A DNA stretch of 55,545 nucleotides. Source: Comamonadaceae bacterium PBBC2 (lineage in GTDB: Bacteria > Pseudomonadota > Gammaproteobacteria > Burkholderiales > Burkholderiaceae_C). This document shows positions 28,258 through 37,526 of the stretch, piece by piece. Position 1 is the first letter of the stretch. Every line of letters starts with the position of its first letter. The notes beneath the pieces are model-generated. The model was not told where the DNA came from. It worked only from the letters and a program-made list of their open reading frames with translations, and made no database searches. Both the position numbers and the translations under genes were made by a program. The stretch is from contig NKIO01000011.1 of assembly GCA_002255935.1 (NCBI GenBank), positions 12,327-67,871 on the forward strand, given 5' to 3'.

Positions 28258-29367
28258 TCAGACCTTCACTTCAGAGGCCGTGATTGTGTACTTGAAGGCA
28301 TCGGGCGCGTAAGAGTCCAAGCGGCCCTCTTCGGTTTCAGCAATCGGGTACATCAAGAAGTTGAGCTTGTCGCCTTTGGAGCCGGGCAAGCGCAGATCGT
28401 GCGCGGTGTTCCAAGCCAACCAGTTGCCTTCCCAGCCGCCCAACAAGTGCTTGTACACAGGCGCCACCACCGGGTGGTCGGTGGTCTTGAGCCACTGCGC
28501 GGTTTCCAGGCGCATGACCTTGGCCACATCGGCCGGATCGGCGGCCACCCAACCGTGGGCTTGCAGGTACACCTCGGCGCGGCAGTGTTGTGCGCCTTTG
28601 AGACTGGCCGGGTTGCCCGACAGTTCTTTGTAGCCAAAAGCCGAAGGCACCAAACGCAGACCGTACACATCGCGTGCAGGCAGGCCCACCGCGCGGCACA
28701 GGCCCACAAACAAGGCGTTCAGGTCGGCGCATTTGCCACCCAAGTTGCCAGTCTCCAGCATGGTCTTGATGTCGCCTTCGCCGCAACCGCGCACCTTGGG
28801 CTCGCGGTAAGCGTTGCGCACCACCCAGTCGTAAATGGCGCGGGCTTTTTGTTCGTCGGTTTTGGCGCCCTGGGTGGCTTTCAAGGCGGTGGTGCGCACG
28901 ATGCCATCGAGCGGCAGCATCTGGGTGGCACGGGTGAAGTAGCGCAATGTGTCGGCCGCTTCGGGTGCGGTGTTGCGGGCGCTGAGCTCAGCGGCGCGGT
29001 TTTGGGTTTGCACGCGGCTGGTGATCTCGATCACGGGGCGCACGCCAGGGGCAAATTCAGCGGACACAAAACGGGTGCCTTCTTGGCCATCGCTCGCCAT
29101 GCGGGCCTGGCCATTGCTGCTGATGCGGGTGTCCAAGGACTGTTGCCAAGCACTGTCCACGCTGGGCACAGGCAACCAAATGCGGGTGGCGCCTTGGGGC
29201 TCGGCGATCTCCACGCGGGTGGTCACGTCAAAAGTGCGCCAAGTGCCCACTTCAGGCGTAAAGCGTCGTTGTGCATCGGGGGTTTGGGCGTGCAGCCAAG
29301 TGGGGGTCGCGAAAAGCGCGCCCAAGGCGGCACCGCCTTTGAGCAAGGAACGGCGAGCGGTCGTCAT
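28258..29367 (-). CDS. Tat-exported transglutaminase-like cysteine protease family protein
   Basis: Periplasmic protein of 369 residues with a twin-arginine-type signal (TTARRSLLKGG, hydrophobic stretch, cleavage near residue 28). An all-beta N-terminal half is followed by a transglutaminase-like domain. The nucleophile Cys is in GNLGGKCADLNALFVGLCRA, His in GAQHCRAEVYLQ, and Asp in VAADPADV, completing a Cys-His-Asp triad. Such domains act as proteases or peptide ligases/hydrolases; the substrate is unknown. The frame is open a further 98 codons upstream, but GGAG 8 bases before the ATG at 29367 and the signal peptide fix the start. Confidence 0.87.
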   Translation of the reverse strand: MTTARRSLLKGGAALGALFATPTWLHAQTPDAQRRFTPEVGTWRTFDVTTRVEIAEPQGATRIWLPVPSVDSAWQQSLDTRISSNGQARMASDGQEGTRFVSAEFAPGVRPVIEITSRVQTQNRAAELSARNTAPEAADTLRYFTRATQMLPLDGIVRTTALKATQGAKTDEQKARAIYDWVVRNAYREPKVRGCGEGDIKTMLETGNLGGKCADLNALFVGLCRAVGLPARDVYGLRLVPSAFGYKELSGNPASLKGAQHCRAEVYLQAHGWVAADPADVAKVMRLETAQWLKTTDHPVVAPVYKHLLGGWEGNWLAWNTAHDLRLPGSKGDKLNFLMYPIAETEEGRLDSYAPDAFKYTITASEVKV

Positions 29368-29525
29368 GAAGAAACTCCGGTGTGTGGGCAAGACCTGTCG
29401 GCACACACGAGGCGTCACCTGTGCAGGTGGAACGCCAATGCCCCGAAGGCAGGTCAGCTGGCGCACAATGCGCGCAGCTGCGGCGATTATCCGTGATGCA
29501 TCGCCTATCGGTTGCGCAGGGCTTT

Positions 29526-30050
29526 TCAGCGCAGGCGCTGCAAATCCTTGATCCAGGCCTCGGCCTGCAAGCCGTCCCAGTCGAGATCGCCCAGCACCCG
29601 CCAGCGTGCCTGACCATCGGGCGCGATCAGCACCGTGGTGGGGTACACGCGCACGCCCCACTGCCGGGCCAATTCCCCCCGCTCATCGAGCACCACCGGC
29701 AAGCTCAAGTGGCGTTGGTTCAAAAAAGACTGCACGCGGCTCTTGGGCTCTTTGACGTTGACCGCAATCACCACCGGTGCCTGAGGCGAATCGTGCAGAT
29801 CTTGCAGGGTGGGCATTTCCTCTTTGCAGGGCGCGCACCAAGTAGCCCAGAAATTGAGCACCACCACACGGCCTTTCAAGGTGGCAGTCGTCCATGTGCG
29901 GCCTTGCAGGTCTTGCAGGTTCAAGACCGGCGTCGGTGTCTTGGCAGGCCAGGCTTGTTTGTCGAACTGGGCCCCAGCGCACAGGGGCATGAGCATGAAA
30001 AGCGCCGCCAGAACACCTCTGCGGGCCCAATTCACAAGCGAAGGGTTCAT
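29526..30050 (-). CDS. TlpA family thioredoxin-like protein
   Basis: Exported thiol-disulphide protein of the TlpA/ResA family, 174 residues. A signal peptide or anchor covers residues 1-28 (RRGVLAALFMLMPLCAGA). The redox centre is WATWCAPCKEEMP, and the cis-proline region reads VYPTTVLIAPDG. Such proteins reduce cytochrome c apoproteins or copper-site cysteines in the periplasm. An upstream extension of 34 codons lacks family character. It lies 158 bases upstream of the transglutaminase-like gene and about 80 bases downstream of alaS, all on the minus strand. Confidence 0.9.
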   Translation of the reverse strand: MNPSLVNWARRGVLAALFMLMPLCAGAQFDKQAWPAKTPTPVLNLQDLQGRTWTTATLKGRVVVLNFWATWCAPCKEEMPTLQDLHDSPQAPVVIAVNVKEPKSRVQSFLNQRHLSLPVVLDERGELARQWGVRVYPTTVLIAPDGQARWRVLGDLDWDGLQAEAWIKDLQRLR

Positions 30051-30080
30051 GGTCAAGCGGATGGTTTGAAAAGGTTCAAG

Positions 30081-30115
30081 AAAAAAGGCGCGCCCGCTCA
30101 AGCAGGTGCGCCTTT
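30081..30115 (-). terminator. Intrinsic terminator of alaS
   Basis: On the minus strand AAAGGCGCACCTGC and GCGGGCGCGCCTTT form a long stem with one mismatch pair and a small loop, followed by a T run. It lies 15 bases after the alaS stop and so separates alaS from the TlpA-family gene. Confidence 0.85.
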
Positions 30116-30130
30116 CGCTGAAGGTGCCGA

Positions 30131-32782
30131 TCAAACCCGCTCGGTCACCCAAGCTTGCACGCTGGCCAAAGCGGCGGGCAAGGCTGCGGGGTTGGTGCCC
30201 CCGGCCATGGCCATGTCGGGCTTGCCACCGCCTTTGCCGCCCACTTGGGCCGCAACAAAGCTGGCCAACTCGCCCGCCTTGACTTTGCCGGTGGTGTCGG
30301 CGGTCACGCCAGCGGCGATCTGCACCTTCTCGCCGTCCACGGCGGTCAACACGATCACGGCGGTCTTGATCTTGTCCTTGAGCTTGTCCATGGTGTCGCG
30401 CAAGGTCTTGGCATCGGCCCCTTCGAGCGTGGCCACCAAGAGCTTGATGCCCTTGATGTCCACCGCTTGTTTGGCCAGCTCGTCGCCTTGGGCCGAAGCC
30501 AGCTTGCCTTTGGCAGCGGCCAGTTCTTTTTCGAGCGCCTTGACCTGGTCGAGCACCTGGGCGATGCGGTTATTCAGCTCGGCCGGCTGGGCCTTGAGCG
30601 AGCCTGCGGCTTGCGTCACGGTGTCTTCCAGCGACTGCAAATACGCCAGCGCGTTTTCACCGGTCACGGCTTCGCTGCGGCGCACACCGGCGGCCACGCC
30701 GCCCTCGCCCACGATTTTGAACAGGCCAATATCGCCCGTCGCTTTGACGTGGGTGCCGCCGCACAGTTCGCGGCTGGAACCGATGTCCAAAACGCGCACA
30801 GTCTCGCCGTACTTCTCACCAAACAACATCATGGCGCCGGTTTTCTGGGCGCTTTCGATGTCCATCACACGGGCATGTGCCGCAGCGTTGGCCAAAATTT
30901 CGGCGTTGACTTGGGCTTCGATCTGGCGGATCTCGGCATCGGTCACGGGCGCGTTGTGGGCAAAGTCAAAACGGGTGCGCTCGGCATTCACCAAACTGCC
31001 CTTTTGCTGCACATGGCTGCCCAGGACTTCGCGCAGGGCTTTGTGCATGAGGTGGGTGGCGCTGTGGTTGCGCACGGTGGCAGCGCGTGCGGCCGTGTCC
31101 ACATGGGCTTGCACCGCATCGCCCACCTTCAAGCTGCCGGATTTGACCTCACCGTGGTGACCAAACACATCGGCCTTGATCTTGAGCGTATCCAACACGT
31201 TGAACTGGCCACCCGCGTTGTGCACCATGCCTTGGTCGCCCACTTGACCGCCGGACTCGGCGTAAAACGGGGTCGTGTCCAGCACCACCACGCCCGATTG
31301 ACCGGCTTTCAGCTCGGTCACGGCGTTGCCGTCGGCATACAAAGCCAGCACTTTGGCGTTGGCCGTCAGGTCTTCGTAGCCCACAAAGTCGTTGCCAGCG
31401 CCGGTGTACTCCAGCGCCTTGTCCATCTTGAACTTGCCTGCCGCGCGGGCCTGGGCTTTTTGCTTTTCCATGGCCACGGCAAAACCGGCTTCGTCCACGC
31501 TCAAATCGCGCTCGCGGCAAACGTCGGCCGACAGGTCCAGCGGGAAACCGTAGGTGTCGTGCAACTTGAACGCCACTTCGCCGGGCAAGACCTTCACGCC
31601 ACCTTCAAGGGCGGCGTCCAGAATCTGCATGCCGCTTTGCAGCGTCTCGAAGAAACGCTCTTCTTCGATGCGCAAGATGTCGGTGATGCGCTCGGCCTGG
31701 TCGACCAGGTTGGGGTAAGCCGCCCCCATGAGCTTGACCAAATCGGGCACCAGCTTGTGGAAGAAAGGCGACTTTTTGCCGAGCTTGTAGCCGTGGCGAA
31801 TGGCACGGCGCACGATGCGGCGCTGCACGTAGCCGCGGCCTTCGTTGCTGGGCACCACGCCATCGCTCACCAAAAACGCGGTGGCGCGGATGTGGTCGGC
31901 GATCACGCGCAAGGACTTGTTGCTCAGGTCGGTGCAGCCGGTTTCACGGGCAGCGGCCTTGATCAGCGCATCAAAAATGTCGATCTCGTAATTGCTGTGC
32001 ACATGCTGCAAGATGGCGGCCAGGCGCTCGAGACCCATGCCGGTGTCCACGCAAGGCGCGGGCAGCGGCGTGACGGCACCGGTTTCGTCCATGTTGAACT
32101 GCATGAACACGTTGTTCCAGATCTCGATGAAGCGGTCGCCGTCTTCGTCAGGGCTGCCGGGGGGGCCGCCGGGGATGTGGGCGCCGTGGTCGTAGAAGAT
32201 TTCAGAACATGGACCGCAAGGGCCGGTGTCGGCCATCATCCAAAAGTTGTCGCTCTTGTAGCGGCCGCCTTTGTTGTCACCGATGCGGATGATGCGGGTT
32301 TCCTGCACGATGCGCTCAGGGGTCCAGCCAGCCTTGACAAAAATGTCTTGCCAAATGGCATAGGCCTCATCGTCTTCCTGGTAGACCGTGGCATATAGTT
32401 TTTCAGCGGGCAGCTTGTAGACCTCGGTCAGCAGCTCCCAAGCCCATTGCAGCGACTCGCGCTTGAAATAGTCGCCAAAGGACCAGTTGCCCAGCATTTC
32501 AAAGAAGGTGTGGTGGCGGGCGGTGTAGCCCACGTTTTCCAAGTCGTTGTGCTTGCCGCCGGCACGCAGGCAGGCTTGCACAGAGGCAGCGCGCACATAC
32601 GAGCGCTTGTCCGAGCCCAGAAAAACGTCCTTGAACTGGACCATGCCCGAGTTGGTGAACATCAAGGTGGGGTCGTTGCCCGGCACCAGGGGGCTGGAGG
32701 CCACCACGGTGTGGCCTTTGGACGCGAAAAAGTCCAGAAAGGTCTTGCGGATGTCGGCAACGGAAAAAGTGGCTTGGCTCAT
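30131..32782 (-). CDS. alaS: Alanyl-tRNA synthetase
   Basis: Class II alanyl-tRNA synthetase of 883 residues, the normal length. The aminoacylation core begins [20 protein letters not shown] and contains the class II motif [15 protein letters not shown]. The editing domain carries the zinc ligands in [13 protein letters not shown] and [11 protein letters not shown]. The C-terminal C-Ala domain has a glycine-rich stretch ([17 protein letters not shown]). The ATG at 32782 is preferred over an in-frame TTG 24 bases upstream. It is divergent from gabD. Confidence 0.98.
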   Translation of the reverse strand: MSQATFSVADIRKTFLDFFASKGHTVVASSPLVPGNDPTLMFTNSGMVQFKDVFLGSDKRSYVRAASVQACLRAGGKHNDLENVGYTARHHTFFEMLGNWSFGDYFKRESLQWAWELLTEVYKLPAEKLYATVYQEDDEAYAIWQDIFVKAGWTPERIVQETRIIRIGDNKGGRYKSDNFWMMADTGPCGPCSEIFYDHGAHIPGGPPGSPDEDGDRFIEIWNNVFMQFNMDETGAVTPLPAPCVDTGMGLERLAAILQHVHSNYEIDIFDALIKAAARETGCTDLSNKSLRVIADHIRATAFLVSDGVVPSNEGRGYVQRRIVRRAIRHGYKLGKKSPFFHKLVPDLVKLMGAAYPNLVDQAERITDILRIEEERFFETLQSGMQILDAALEGGVKVLPGEVAFKLHDTYGFPLDLSADVCRERDLSVDEAGFAVAMEKQKAQARAAGKFKMDKALEYTGAGNDFVGYEDLTANAKVLALYADGNAVTELKAGQSGVVVLDTTPFYAESGGQVGDQGMVHNAGGQFNVLDTLKIKADVFGHHGEVKSGSLKVGDAVQAHVDTAARAATVRNHSATHLMHKALREVLGSHVQQKGSLVNAERTRFDFAHNAPVTDAEIRQIEAQVNAEILANAAAHARVMDIESAQKTGAMMLFGEKYGETVRVLDIGSSRELCGGTHVKATGDIGLFKIVGEGGVAAGVRRSEAVTGENALAYLQSLEDTVTQAAGSLKAQPAELNNRIAQVLDQVKALEKELAAAKGKLASAQGDELAKQAVDIKGIKLLVATLEGADAKTLRDTMDKLKDKIKTAVIVLTAVDGEKVQIAAGVTADTTGKVKAGELASFVAAQVGGKGGGKPDMAMAGGTNPAALPAALASVQAWVTERV

Positions 32783-32812
32783 GGTGTGTTTTCGCTCTAA
32801 GTGCAACCGCCC

Positions 32813-32818
32813 ATTATA
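32813..32818 (-). promoter_or_regulatory. -10 element of alaS promoter
   Basis: TATAAT on the minus strand, about 30 bases before the alaS start. A poor -35 (CAACTG) can be placed 17 bases upstream. This is a short-leader promoter by position. Confidence 0.5.
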
Positions 32819-32896
32819 AGTTTGGGCCCCGCCCTCAGTTGTCTGCGTGACAGGCTTGCCCCTGCTTGCACGATATCCTCGCTGTCATGGCACAAT

Positions 32897-32916
32897 TTAT
32901 TTAACAGGTTAAATAA
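32897..32916. promoter_or_regulatory. 20-bp perfect palindrome upstream of gabD
   Basis: TTATTTAACAGGTTAAATAA has perfect 9-bp arms around a central AG, in an AT-rich island 15 bases before the gabD start codon. Its position just before the ribosome site (GGAG) fits a repressor operator in the leader or over the transcription start. No regulator gene is adjacent. Confidence 0.6.
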
Positions 32917-32931
32917 TTAACGGAGACTCCC

Positions 32932-34410
32932 ATGGACATGAAGACCACCCCTTTGGCCCTGCTCAAAGACCCCACCTTGCTCAAAACCGATTCGCTGATC
33001 AACGGTCAGTGGGTATCGGGCAGCCAGCGCTTTGCCGTGACCGACCCGGCCACGGGCGGCCACTTGGCCGATGTGGCCAATATGGGGGCACCCGAAGCAG
33101 AAGCGGCCATTGCGGCGGCCAATGCGGCCTGGCCGGCCTGGCGCGCCAAGACCGCCAAAGAGCGCAGCATCATCATGCGCAAATGGTTTGACTTGCTTGT
33201 AGCCAACACCGAAGACCTGGCCCGTTTGATGACCGCCGAAAACGGCAAACCCATTGCCGAGTCGCGTGGCGAAGTGGCTTATGGCGCCAGCTTTGTGGAG
33301 TGGTTTGCCGAAGAGGCCAAACGCATCAATGGCGAGACCCTGCCCCAGTTCGACAACAACCGCCGCCTTTTGGTGCTGCGCCAAGCCATTGGCGTGTGCG
33401 CGGCCATCACACCCTGGAACTTCCCGCTGGCGATGATCACCCGCAAGGTGGCCCCTGCCTTGGCCGCCGGTTGCCCCGTCATCATCAAGCCCGCCGAGCA
33501 AACACCGCTCACCGCCCTGGCCGCCGCCGAGTTGGCGATTCGCGCTGGCATCCCAGCAGGCGTGCTCAACATCGTCACCGCCGATGGTCCGCAAAGCATC
33601 GCCATTGGCAAGGCCTTGTGCGCCAGCGATGTGGTGCGCCACATCAGCTTCACCGGCTCGACCGAAGTGGGCCGCATCCTGATGGCGCAGTCGGCCCCCA
33701 CTGTGAAAAAGATGTCTTTGGAGTTGGGTGGCAATGCGCCCTTCATCGTGTTTGAAGACGCCGACATCGACAGCGCGGTGGAAGGCGCTTTTGCCAGCAA
33801 ATACCGCAACGCGGGCCAGACCTGTGTGTGCTCCAACCGGATTTATGTGCAGGAGTCGGTGTACGACGAGTTCGCCACCAAGTTCGCTGCCAAGGTCAAA
33901 ACCGCCAAAGTGGGCAATGGCTTTGAAGACGGCGTGAACCAAGGCCCGCTGATCGAGCCCTCGGCCCTCGACAAGGTGGAACGCCATGTGAAAGACGCGA
34001 TTGCCAAAGGCGGCCGCGTCTTGACCGGCGGCAAGCGCCTGGACGGTCAGTTCTTTGAGCCCACCGTGATCGCCGACGCGACGGCCGACATGGTCTGCGC
34101 CCGCGAAGAAACCTTTGGTCCGTTCGCGCCGATTTTCAAGTTCAAGACCGAGCAAGAAGCGGTGGACGCGGCAAACAACACCGAGTTTGGTCTGGCCAGC
34201 TACTTCTACAGCCGCGACGTGGGCCGCATCTTCCGCGTGAGCGAAGCGCTCGAATACGGCATGGTCGGCATCAACGTGGGTATTTTGGCCACCGAGCACG
34301 TGCCCTTTGGCGGCGTCAAGCAGTCGGGCTTGGGCCGCGAAGGCTCCAGCCACGGCATCGACGACTATGTGGAGATCAAGTACCTCTGCGTGGGCGACAT
34401 CCTGAAATGA
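32932..34410 (+). CDS. gabD: NAD(P)-dependent succinate-semialdehyde dehydrogenase
   Basis: Aldehyde dehydrogenase of 492 residues, closest in pattern to GabD, which oxidises succinate semialdehyde to succinate in GABA and related catabolism. The catalytic Glu is in KKMSLELGGNAPFIVFEDAD, and the nucleophile Cys is in NAGQTCVCSNRIYV. ITPWNFPLAMITRKVAPALA and GMVGINVGILATEHVPFGG match the GabD subgroup. GGAG precedes the ATG at 32932. It is followed by an intrinsic terminator and is probably monocistronic. No gabT is adjacent. Confidence 0.9.
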   Translation: MDMKTTPLALLKDPTLLKTDSLINGQWVSGSQRFAVTDPATGGHLADVANMGAPEAEAAIAAANAAWPAWRAKTAKERSIIMRKWFDLLVANTEDLARLMTAENGKPIAESRGEVAYGASFVEWFAEEAKRINGETLPQFDNNRRLLVLRQAIGVCAAITPWNFPLAMITRKVAPALAAGCPVIIKPAEQTPLTALAAAELAIRAGIPAGVLNIVTADGPQSIAIGKALCASDVVRHISFTGSTEVGRILMAQSAPTVKKMSLELGGNAPFIVFEDADIDSAVEGAFASKYRNAGQTCVCSNRIYVQESVYDEFATKFAAKVKTAKVGNGFEDGVNQGPLIEPSALDKVERHVKDAIAKGGRVLTGGKRLDGQFFEPTVIADATADMVCAREETFGPFAPIFKFKTEQEAVDAANNTEFGLASYFYSRDVGRIFRVSEALEYGMVGINVGILATEHVPFGGVKQSGLGREGSSHGIDDYVEIKYLCVGDILK

Positions 34411-34412
34411 CA

Positions 34413-34436
34413 ACAGCCGCCCATTTGGCGGCTTTT
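34413..34436 (+). terminator. Intrinsic terminator of gabD
   Basis: AGCCGCC / GGCGGCT with a five-base loop is followed by TTTT. It begins three bases after the gabD stop. Confidence 0.85.
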
Positions 34437-34448
34437 GCAAATGCATCA

Positions 34449-34470
34449 GAAGGCACCTGCGGGTGCCTTC
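34449..34470 (-). terminator. Probable hairpin terminator of the Bug-family gene
   Basis: GAAGGCACC / GGTGCCTTC is a perfect 9-bp stem with a four-base loop directly after the stop of the minus-strand gene. There is no good T tract on either side, so this is a hairpin of uncertain termination strength. Confidence 0.45.
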
Positions 34471-34471
34471 G

Positions 34472-35500
34472 TCATTTCTTGGCCAGGCCCAGACGCTCGA
34501 TGGTGGAACGCTCCGCTTCAAAGGTGCGTGCGCCGTATCGGGTGTATTCCTCGGTGCCCATGTAGATCACGGGCTGGAAGAAGCGGTCCAGCGTCTCCAG
34601 CACTTTGGGGTCTTCCAGGGTTTTCTTGAACGCATCGTGCAGCACCCGCACCACGGCAGGGTCCATGCCTTTGGGGCCACCGATGCCAAAGGGCGACTCG
34701 GTGATCGTGTCCCAACCGCTTTCTTTGACGGTGGGCACATCGGGGAAGGCTTTGGTGCGGTTGCGGCCCAAGGTGGCCAACAGGCGCAGCTTGCCTTCTT
34801 TGACCAAGGGTGCGAATTCGGTGGTGCCACTCATCACGCGGATGTGGCCCCCCAAAATCGCTTGCATCAATTCGGCCGAACCTTTGTAGGGGATGTGGTT
34901 GAGCTCAATGCCGGCCTTTTGCGAAAACTCTTCAATGGCCAGGTGGGGCGTGGTGCCGGTGCCGGTGCTGCCGTATTCCACTTTGCCGGGGTTGGCCTTG
35001 GCATAGGCCACCATTTCCTTGAGCGTCTTGAACGGCGCATCCATGGTGGCCACCAAGCCAAAGGTGTAGCCCGTCAGGCAGGCGATGTGCGTCAAATCCT
35101 TGACCGGGTCAAAAGGCATTTTTTGCATGTGCGGCAAGCGGTACACGCCCAGCGGCAACTGGGTGAGCATGTAGCCATCGGGCCGGGCATTGACCATGGC
35201 CGTGGCCCCCAAGGTGCCGCCTGCGCCAGGCCGGTTGTCCACGATGACGGACACACCCAAAGCGCGCGAAGCGCTCTCGGCAAACGCCCGCATGACGGCG
35301 TCGCTGCTGCCGCCGGGGGGCCAAGGAGCAATCAAGGTGATCGGTTTGCTGGGGAATTTTTCCTGCGCCCATGCGGAGTTGATCCATGCGGGTGCGGTCA
35401 TGCCCGCCAAGATGCCCGCCATGCCTTGCAGGGTTTTGCGACGCTGCGAATCGGCTTGATCAAGGGAGGTGTTTTCGATGGGGTTGTGGTCAATGCTCAT
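34472..35500 (-). CDS. Tripartite tricarboxylate transporter (Bug/TctC) family substrate-binding protein
   Basis: Periplasmic Bug-family receptor of 342 residues. A signal peptide precedes AQEKFPSKPITLIAPWPPGG, the Bug start. Family motifs include VIVDNRPGAGGTLGATAMV, the pyroglutamate-binding type region, and IPYKGSAELMQAILGGHI. Bug proteins bind carboxylates or other small acids with TctA/TctB membrane partners. Neither is nearby, so this is one of the many orphan receptors typical of Burkholderiales. The open frame extends 48 codons upstream, but the ATG at 35500 gives a proper signal peptide. Confidence 0.9.
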   Translation of the reverse strand: MSIDHNPIENTSLDQADSQRRKTLQGMAGILAGMTAPAWINSAWAQEKFPSKPITLIAPWPPGGSSDAVMRAFAESASRALGVSVIVDNRPGAGGTLGATAMVNARPDGYMLTQLPLGVYRLPHMQKMPFDPVKDLTHIACLTGYTFGLVATMDAPFKTLKEMVAYAKANPGKVEYGSTGTGTTPHLAIEEFSQKAGIELNHIPYKGSAELMQAILGGHIRVMSGTTEFAPLVKEGKLRLLATLGRNRTKAFPDVPTVKESGWDTITESPFGIGGPKGMDPAVVRVLHDAFKKTLEDPKVLETLDRFFQPVIYMGTEEYTRYGARTFEAERSTIERLGLAKK

Positions 35501-35655
35501 GCTGAAAAATGCCGTTTGAACAATAAAACCCCAAGTTAAGGCATCACGCACGCTTCGTCCACGGGGTAAGCCATAGCCCCATCGCCAAATCGTCACACGT
35601 GAGACTTGGCACCGCGTCAAAGCGCCCCCCTTGGCAACGTACAATCAGCAACATC

Positions 35656-35729
35656 GCGGGTGTCGTTCAATGGTAGGACTCTTGCTTCCCAAGCAAATAA
35701 CGTGGGTTCGATTCCCATCACCCGCTCCA
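35656..35729 (+). tRNA. tRNA-Gly (anticodon CCC)
   Basis: A 74-nt cloverleaf: acceptor GCGGGTG / CACCCGC, D arm GTTCAATGGTAGGAC, anticodon loop TTCCCAA (anticodon CCC), T arm GTGGGTTCGATTCCCAT, discriminator T and encoded CCA. One possible mismatch lies at the base of the anticodon stem. It is followed by a hairpin and then a ParB-like gene. Confidence 0.95.
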
Positions 35730-35738
35730 GCACACACA

Positions 35739-35760
35739 GAAGGCCCCGCAAGGGGCCTTC
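35739..35760 (+). terminator. Hairpin after tRNA-Gly
   Basis: GAAGGCCCC / GGGGCCTTC, a perfect 9-bp stem with a four-base loop, lies 10 bases after the tRNA CCA. No T tract follows (GGCATTTC), so it may serve 3' processing or weak termination, allowing read-through into the ParB-like gene. Confidence 0.5.
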
Positions 35761-35780
35761 GGCATTTCATCCCCTGGCAC

Positions 35781-36557
35781 ATGAAGATCACTGTCAACCA
35801 AGAACTCAAGGCCTACATCGATCCCTTGACACCCGACGAACACCTGGCGCTGGAGCGCAGCATCCTGGCCGAGGGCTGCCGCGATGCCTTGGTTTTGTGG
35901 GGCGATGTGCTGGTGGACGGACACAACCGGTATGGCATCTGCCAAAAACACGGCCTGCCCTTTCAGACCGTGCAGAACACGCGCTTTCAGTCGATGGAAG
36001 ATGTGCACCTGTGGATGATCGACCAGCACTTGGGCCGGCGCAGCGTTTCCGACTTTCAGCGTGGCGTGCTGGCCCTGCGCAAACGCGACATTTTGGCAGC
36101 ACGCCAAGCATCGGTGCATGAAGAGGATGACAACACCACCGCCGAAAAGCCTGCACTGAAAAGCCGCTCGGACATTGCCAAGGCGGCACGTTTGAGCAGC
36201 AGCCAAGTCTTGCAAATTGAAAAGATCCAAAAGCAAGCCGCCCCAGAACTGGTGGCGGCCGTCAAGGCCGGAGACATCTCCATCAATGCGGCCGCAGCCG
36301 TGGCCACGCTGCCCGTGCAAGAGCAAGCCAGCGCCGCCCTGGGCGGCAAAGTCGAGCTGAAACAAGCGGCCAAGCGGGTGCGAGAAAGCACCCGCACCTT
36401 GGCAGAGAAGTCTTCAGGCAACGCAGCCCAAGCCCTTGCCTCAGAGCCTCAAGACAGCAACCATGAAGGTCTCCAGCAAGAGGTGCTGCGTCTGCGTGCC
36501 GAAAACGAACAACTTCGCCAACAAGTGGCTCAGCTTCAAGCACAAATCGCCGCGTGA
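35781..36557 (+). CDS. ParB-like partition/nuclease N-terminal domain protein
   Basis: Protein of 258 residues. A ParB N-terminal (ParB/sulfiredoxin-fold) domain covers about residues 10-60 (ALERSILAEGCRDALVLWGD, VLVDGHNRYGIC). A helical DNA-binding region like that of KorB/ParB follows at about 70-190 (SRSDIAKAARLSSSQVLQIE, GDISINAAAAVATLP). A leucine-zipper-like coiled coil ends the protein (EVLRLRAENEQLRQQVAQLQ). This is not the chromosomal parAB arrangement, because no parA is adjacent. Such lone ParB-like proteins are found on plasmids and genomic islands. The ATG at 35781 lies 51 bases after tRNA-Gly. Function unknown beyond DNA binding. Confidence 0.82.
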   Translation: MKITVNQELKAYIDPLTPDEHLALERSILAEGCRDALVLWGDVLVDGHNRYGICQKHGLPFQTVQNTRFQSMEDVHLWMIDQHLGRRSVSDFQRGVLALRKRDILAARQASVHEEDDNTTAEKPALKSRSDIAKAARLSSSQVLQIEKIQKQAAPELVAAVKAGDISINAAAAVATLPVQEQASAALGGKVELKQAAKRVRESTRTLAEKSSGNAAQALASEPQDSNHEGLQQEVLRLRAENEQLRQQVAQLQAQIAA

Positions 36558-36602
36558 AAAAGCCCCTGAAAAGGTGCTTGGGTTGCTGAACTTTATGGCG
36601 CC

Positions 36603-37526
36603 TCAAAAGTCGCCAGCGACTTCCTTCAAGATCACGCCGCTGAATTCGCCCTCGGGCCAATACAGCTTTTGGCCCTGAAAAAACATGTACAGCTTGCTGG
36701 GCATGGGCTTTTCAACACGCACACTCCACGGCGCTTTGCCCAGCAGCGTGCGTGATTCTTGCGCTTTGAGGGTCAAAGCGGTTTGCTTGCCCAAGCCGTC
36801 ACGCACGCACATGACCAGGTCGGCGATGGCGACCACATGCACGCTGTTGCCTGCTTTGGAAGCATGGCTCACGCGCATGGTGGACTGGGGCGCTTGGCTG
36901 TCGCACAGGGCATCGGCTGGAGACACCAACGCAGCAGCTTGGTTTTCTGCCTGTGCCACGACGGCAGACGGTACGGCTACTGTAGGTTCTGGCTGCGCTA
37001 AAACCTGCACGCTCTCAACAGGTGCCGGGGCCAGTGCAAACGGCGGGGCATCCTGGACCGGACGCAGATGGAACCACTCCAGCACCTGCTGACCATAAAA
37101 ACCCGCTGCACCTGCCACCCACAAAGCCATCATCGCAAAGAACAACCACTTCCATGAAAAGCGCCGGTCGCTTGTCCCCATTTCTTGCGCCATGGATTGT
37201 TTTTTCAGCAGCACGGCCAGGTCATCCAGGATTTTCAGGTCTGGAAGAACCGATGGCTGGGCCGCATTGGCATTGTCTGAACTCGCCCACAGGGTTTGAG
37301 GATCCGCACCCAGTTCTTGAGCAATCCTGATGGCCGCTTTTTCTTGAATGGCTGGCGTGTAAAACAAAGTCCGCTCACCGGCGGCCAAAGCACCCGACTC
37401 CAATTGAAGAATTTGCGCAGGAGACAAATTCACCCGTTTGGCCAATTCATGCACGCCGATGTTTTGGGCTTCACGCAATTTGCGCAAGGACTCTGCACGA
37501 GTCTGATCAGGTGCTGAAGCATTCAT
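36603..37526 (-). CDS. RodZ-like membrane protein with N-terminal helix-turn-helix
   Basis: Protein of 307 residues. An N-terminal Xre-type HTH_25 domain covers residues 8-75 (LRKLREAQNIGVHELAKRVN, LSPAQILQLESGA). One membrane helix is near residues 125-145 (KWLFFAMMALWVAGAAGFYG), then an Ala/Pro/Val-rich periplasmic linker and a C-terminal DUF4115-like beta domain (LVMCVRDGLGKQTALTLKAQ, LYWPEGEFSG). This is the RodZ layout, a protein that anchors MreB. The usual neighbours ispG and hisS are absent, so it may be a paralogue. The 160 bases upstream are strikingly AT-rich. Confidence 0.8.
   Translation of the reverse strand: MNASAPDQTRAESLRKLREAQNIGVHELAKRVNLSPAQILQLESGALAAGERTLFYTPAIQEKAAIRIAQELGADPQTLWASSDNANAAQPSVLPDLKILDDLAVLLKKQSMAQEMGTSDRRFSWKWLFFAMMALWVAGAAGFYGQQVLEWFHLRPVQDAPPFALAPAPVESVQVLAQPEPTVAVPSAVVAQAENQAAALVSPADALCDSQAPQSTMRVSHASKAGNSVHVVAIADLVMCVRDGLGKQTALTLKAQESRTLLGKAPWSVRVEKPMPSKLYMFFQGQKLYWPEGEFSGVILKEVAGDF

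Noticed and set aside
29368-29525. Possible fluoride riboswitch
   Set aside because: A few similar words (AGGCGATG, GACGCCT) occur on the minus strand, but the conserved aptamer core (AACCGC, GATGACGCC in order) is not present, and the downstream gene is not a fluoride exporter.
30155-32398. 747-aa plus-strand frame opposite alaS
   Set aside because: Antisense shadow of alaS; no plausible start signal or family similarity.
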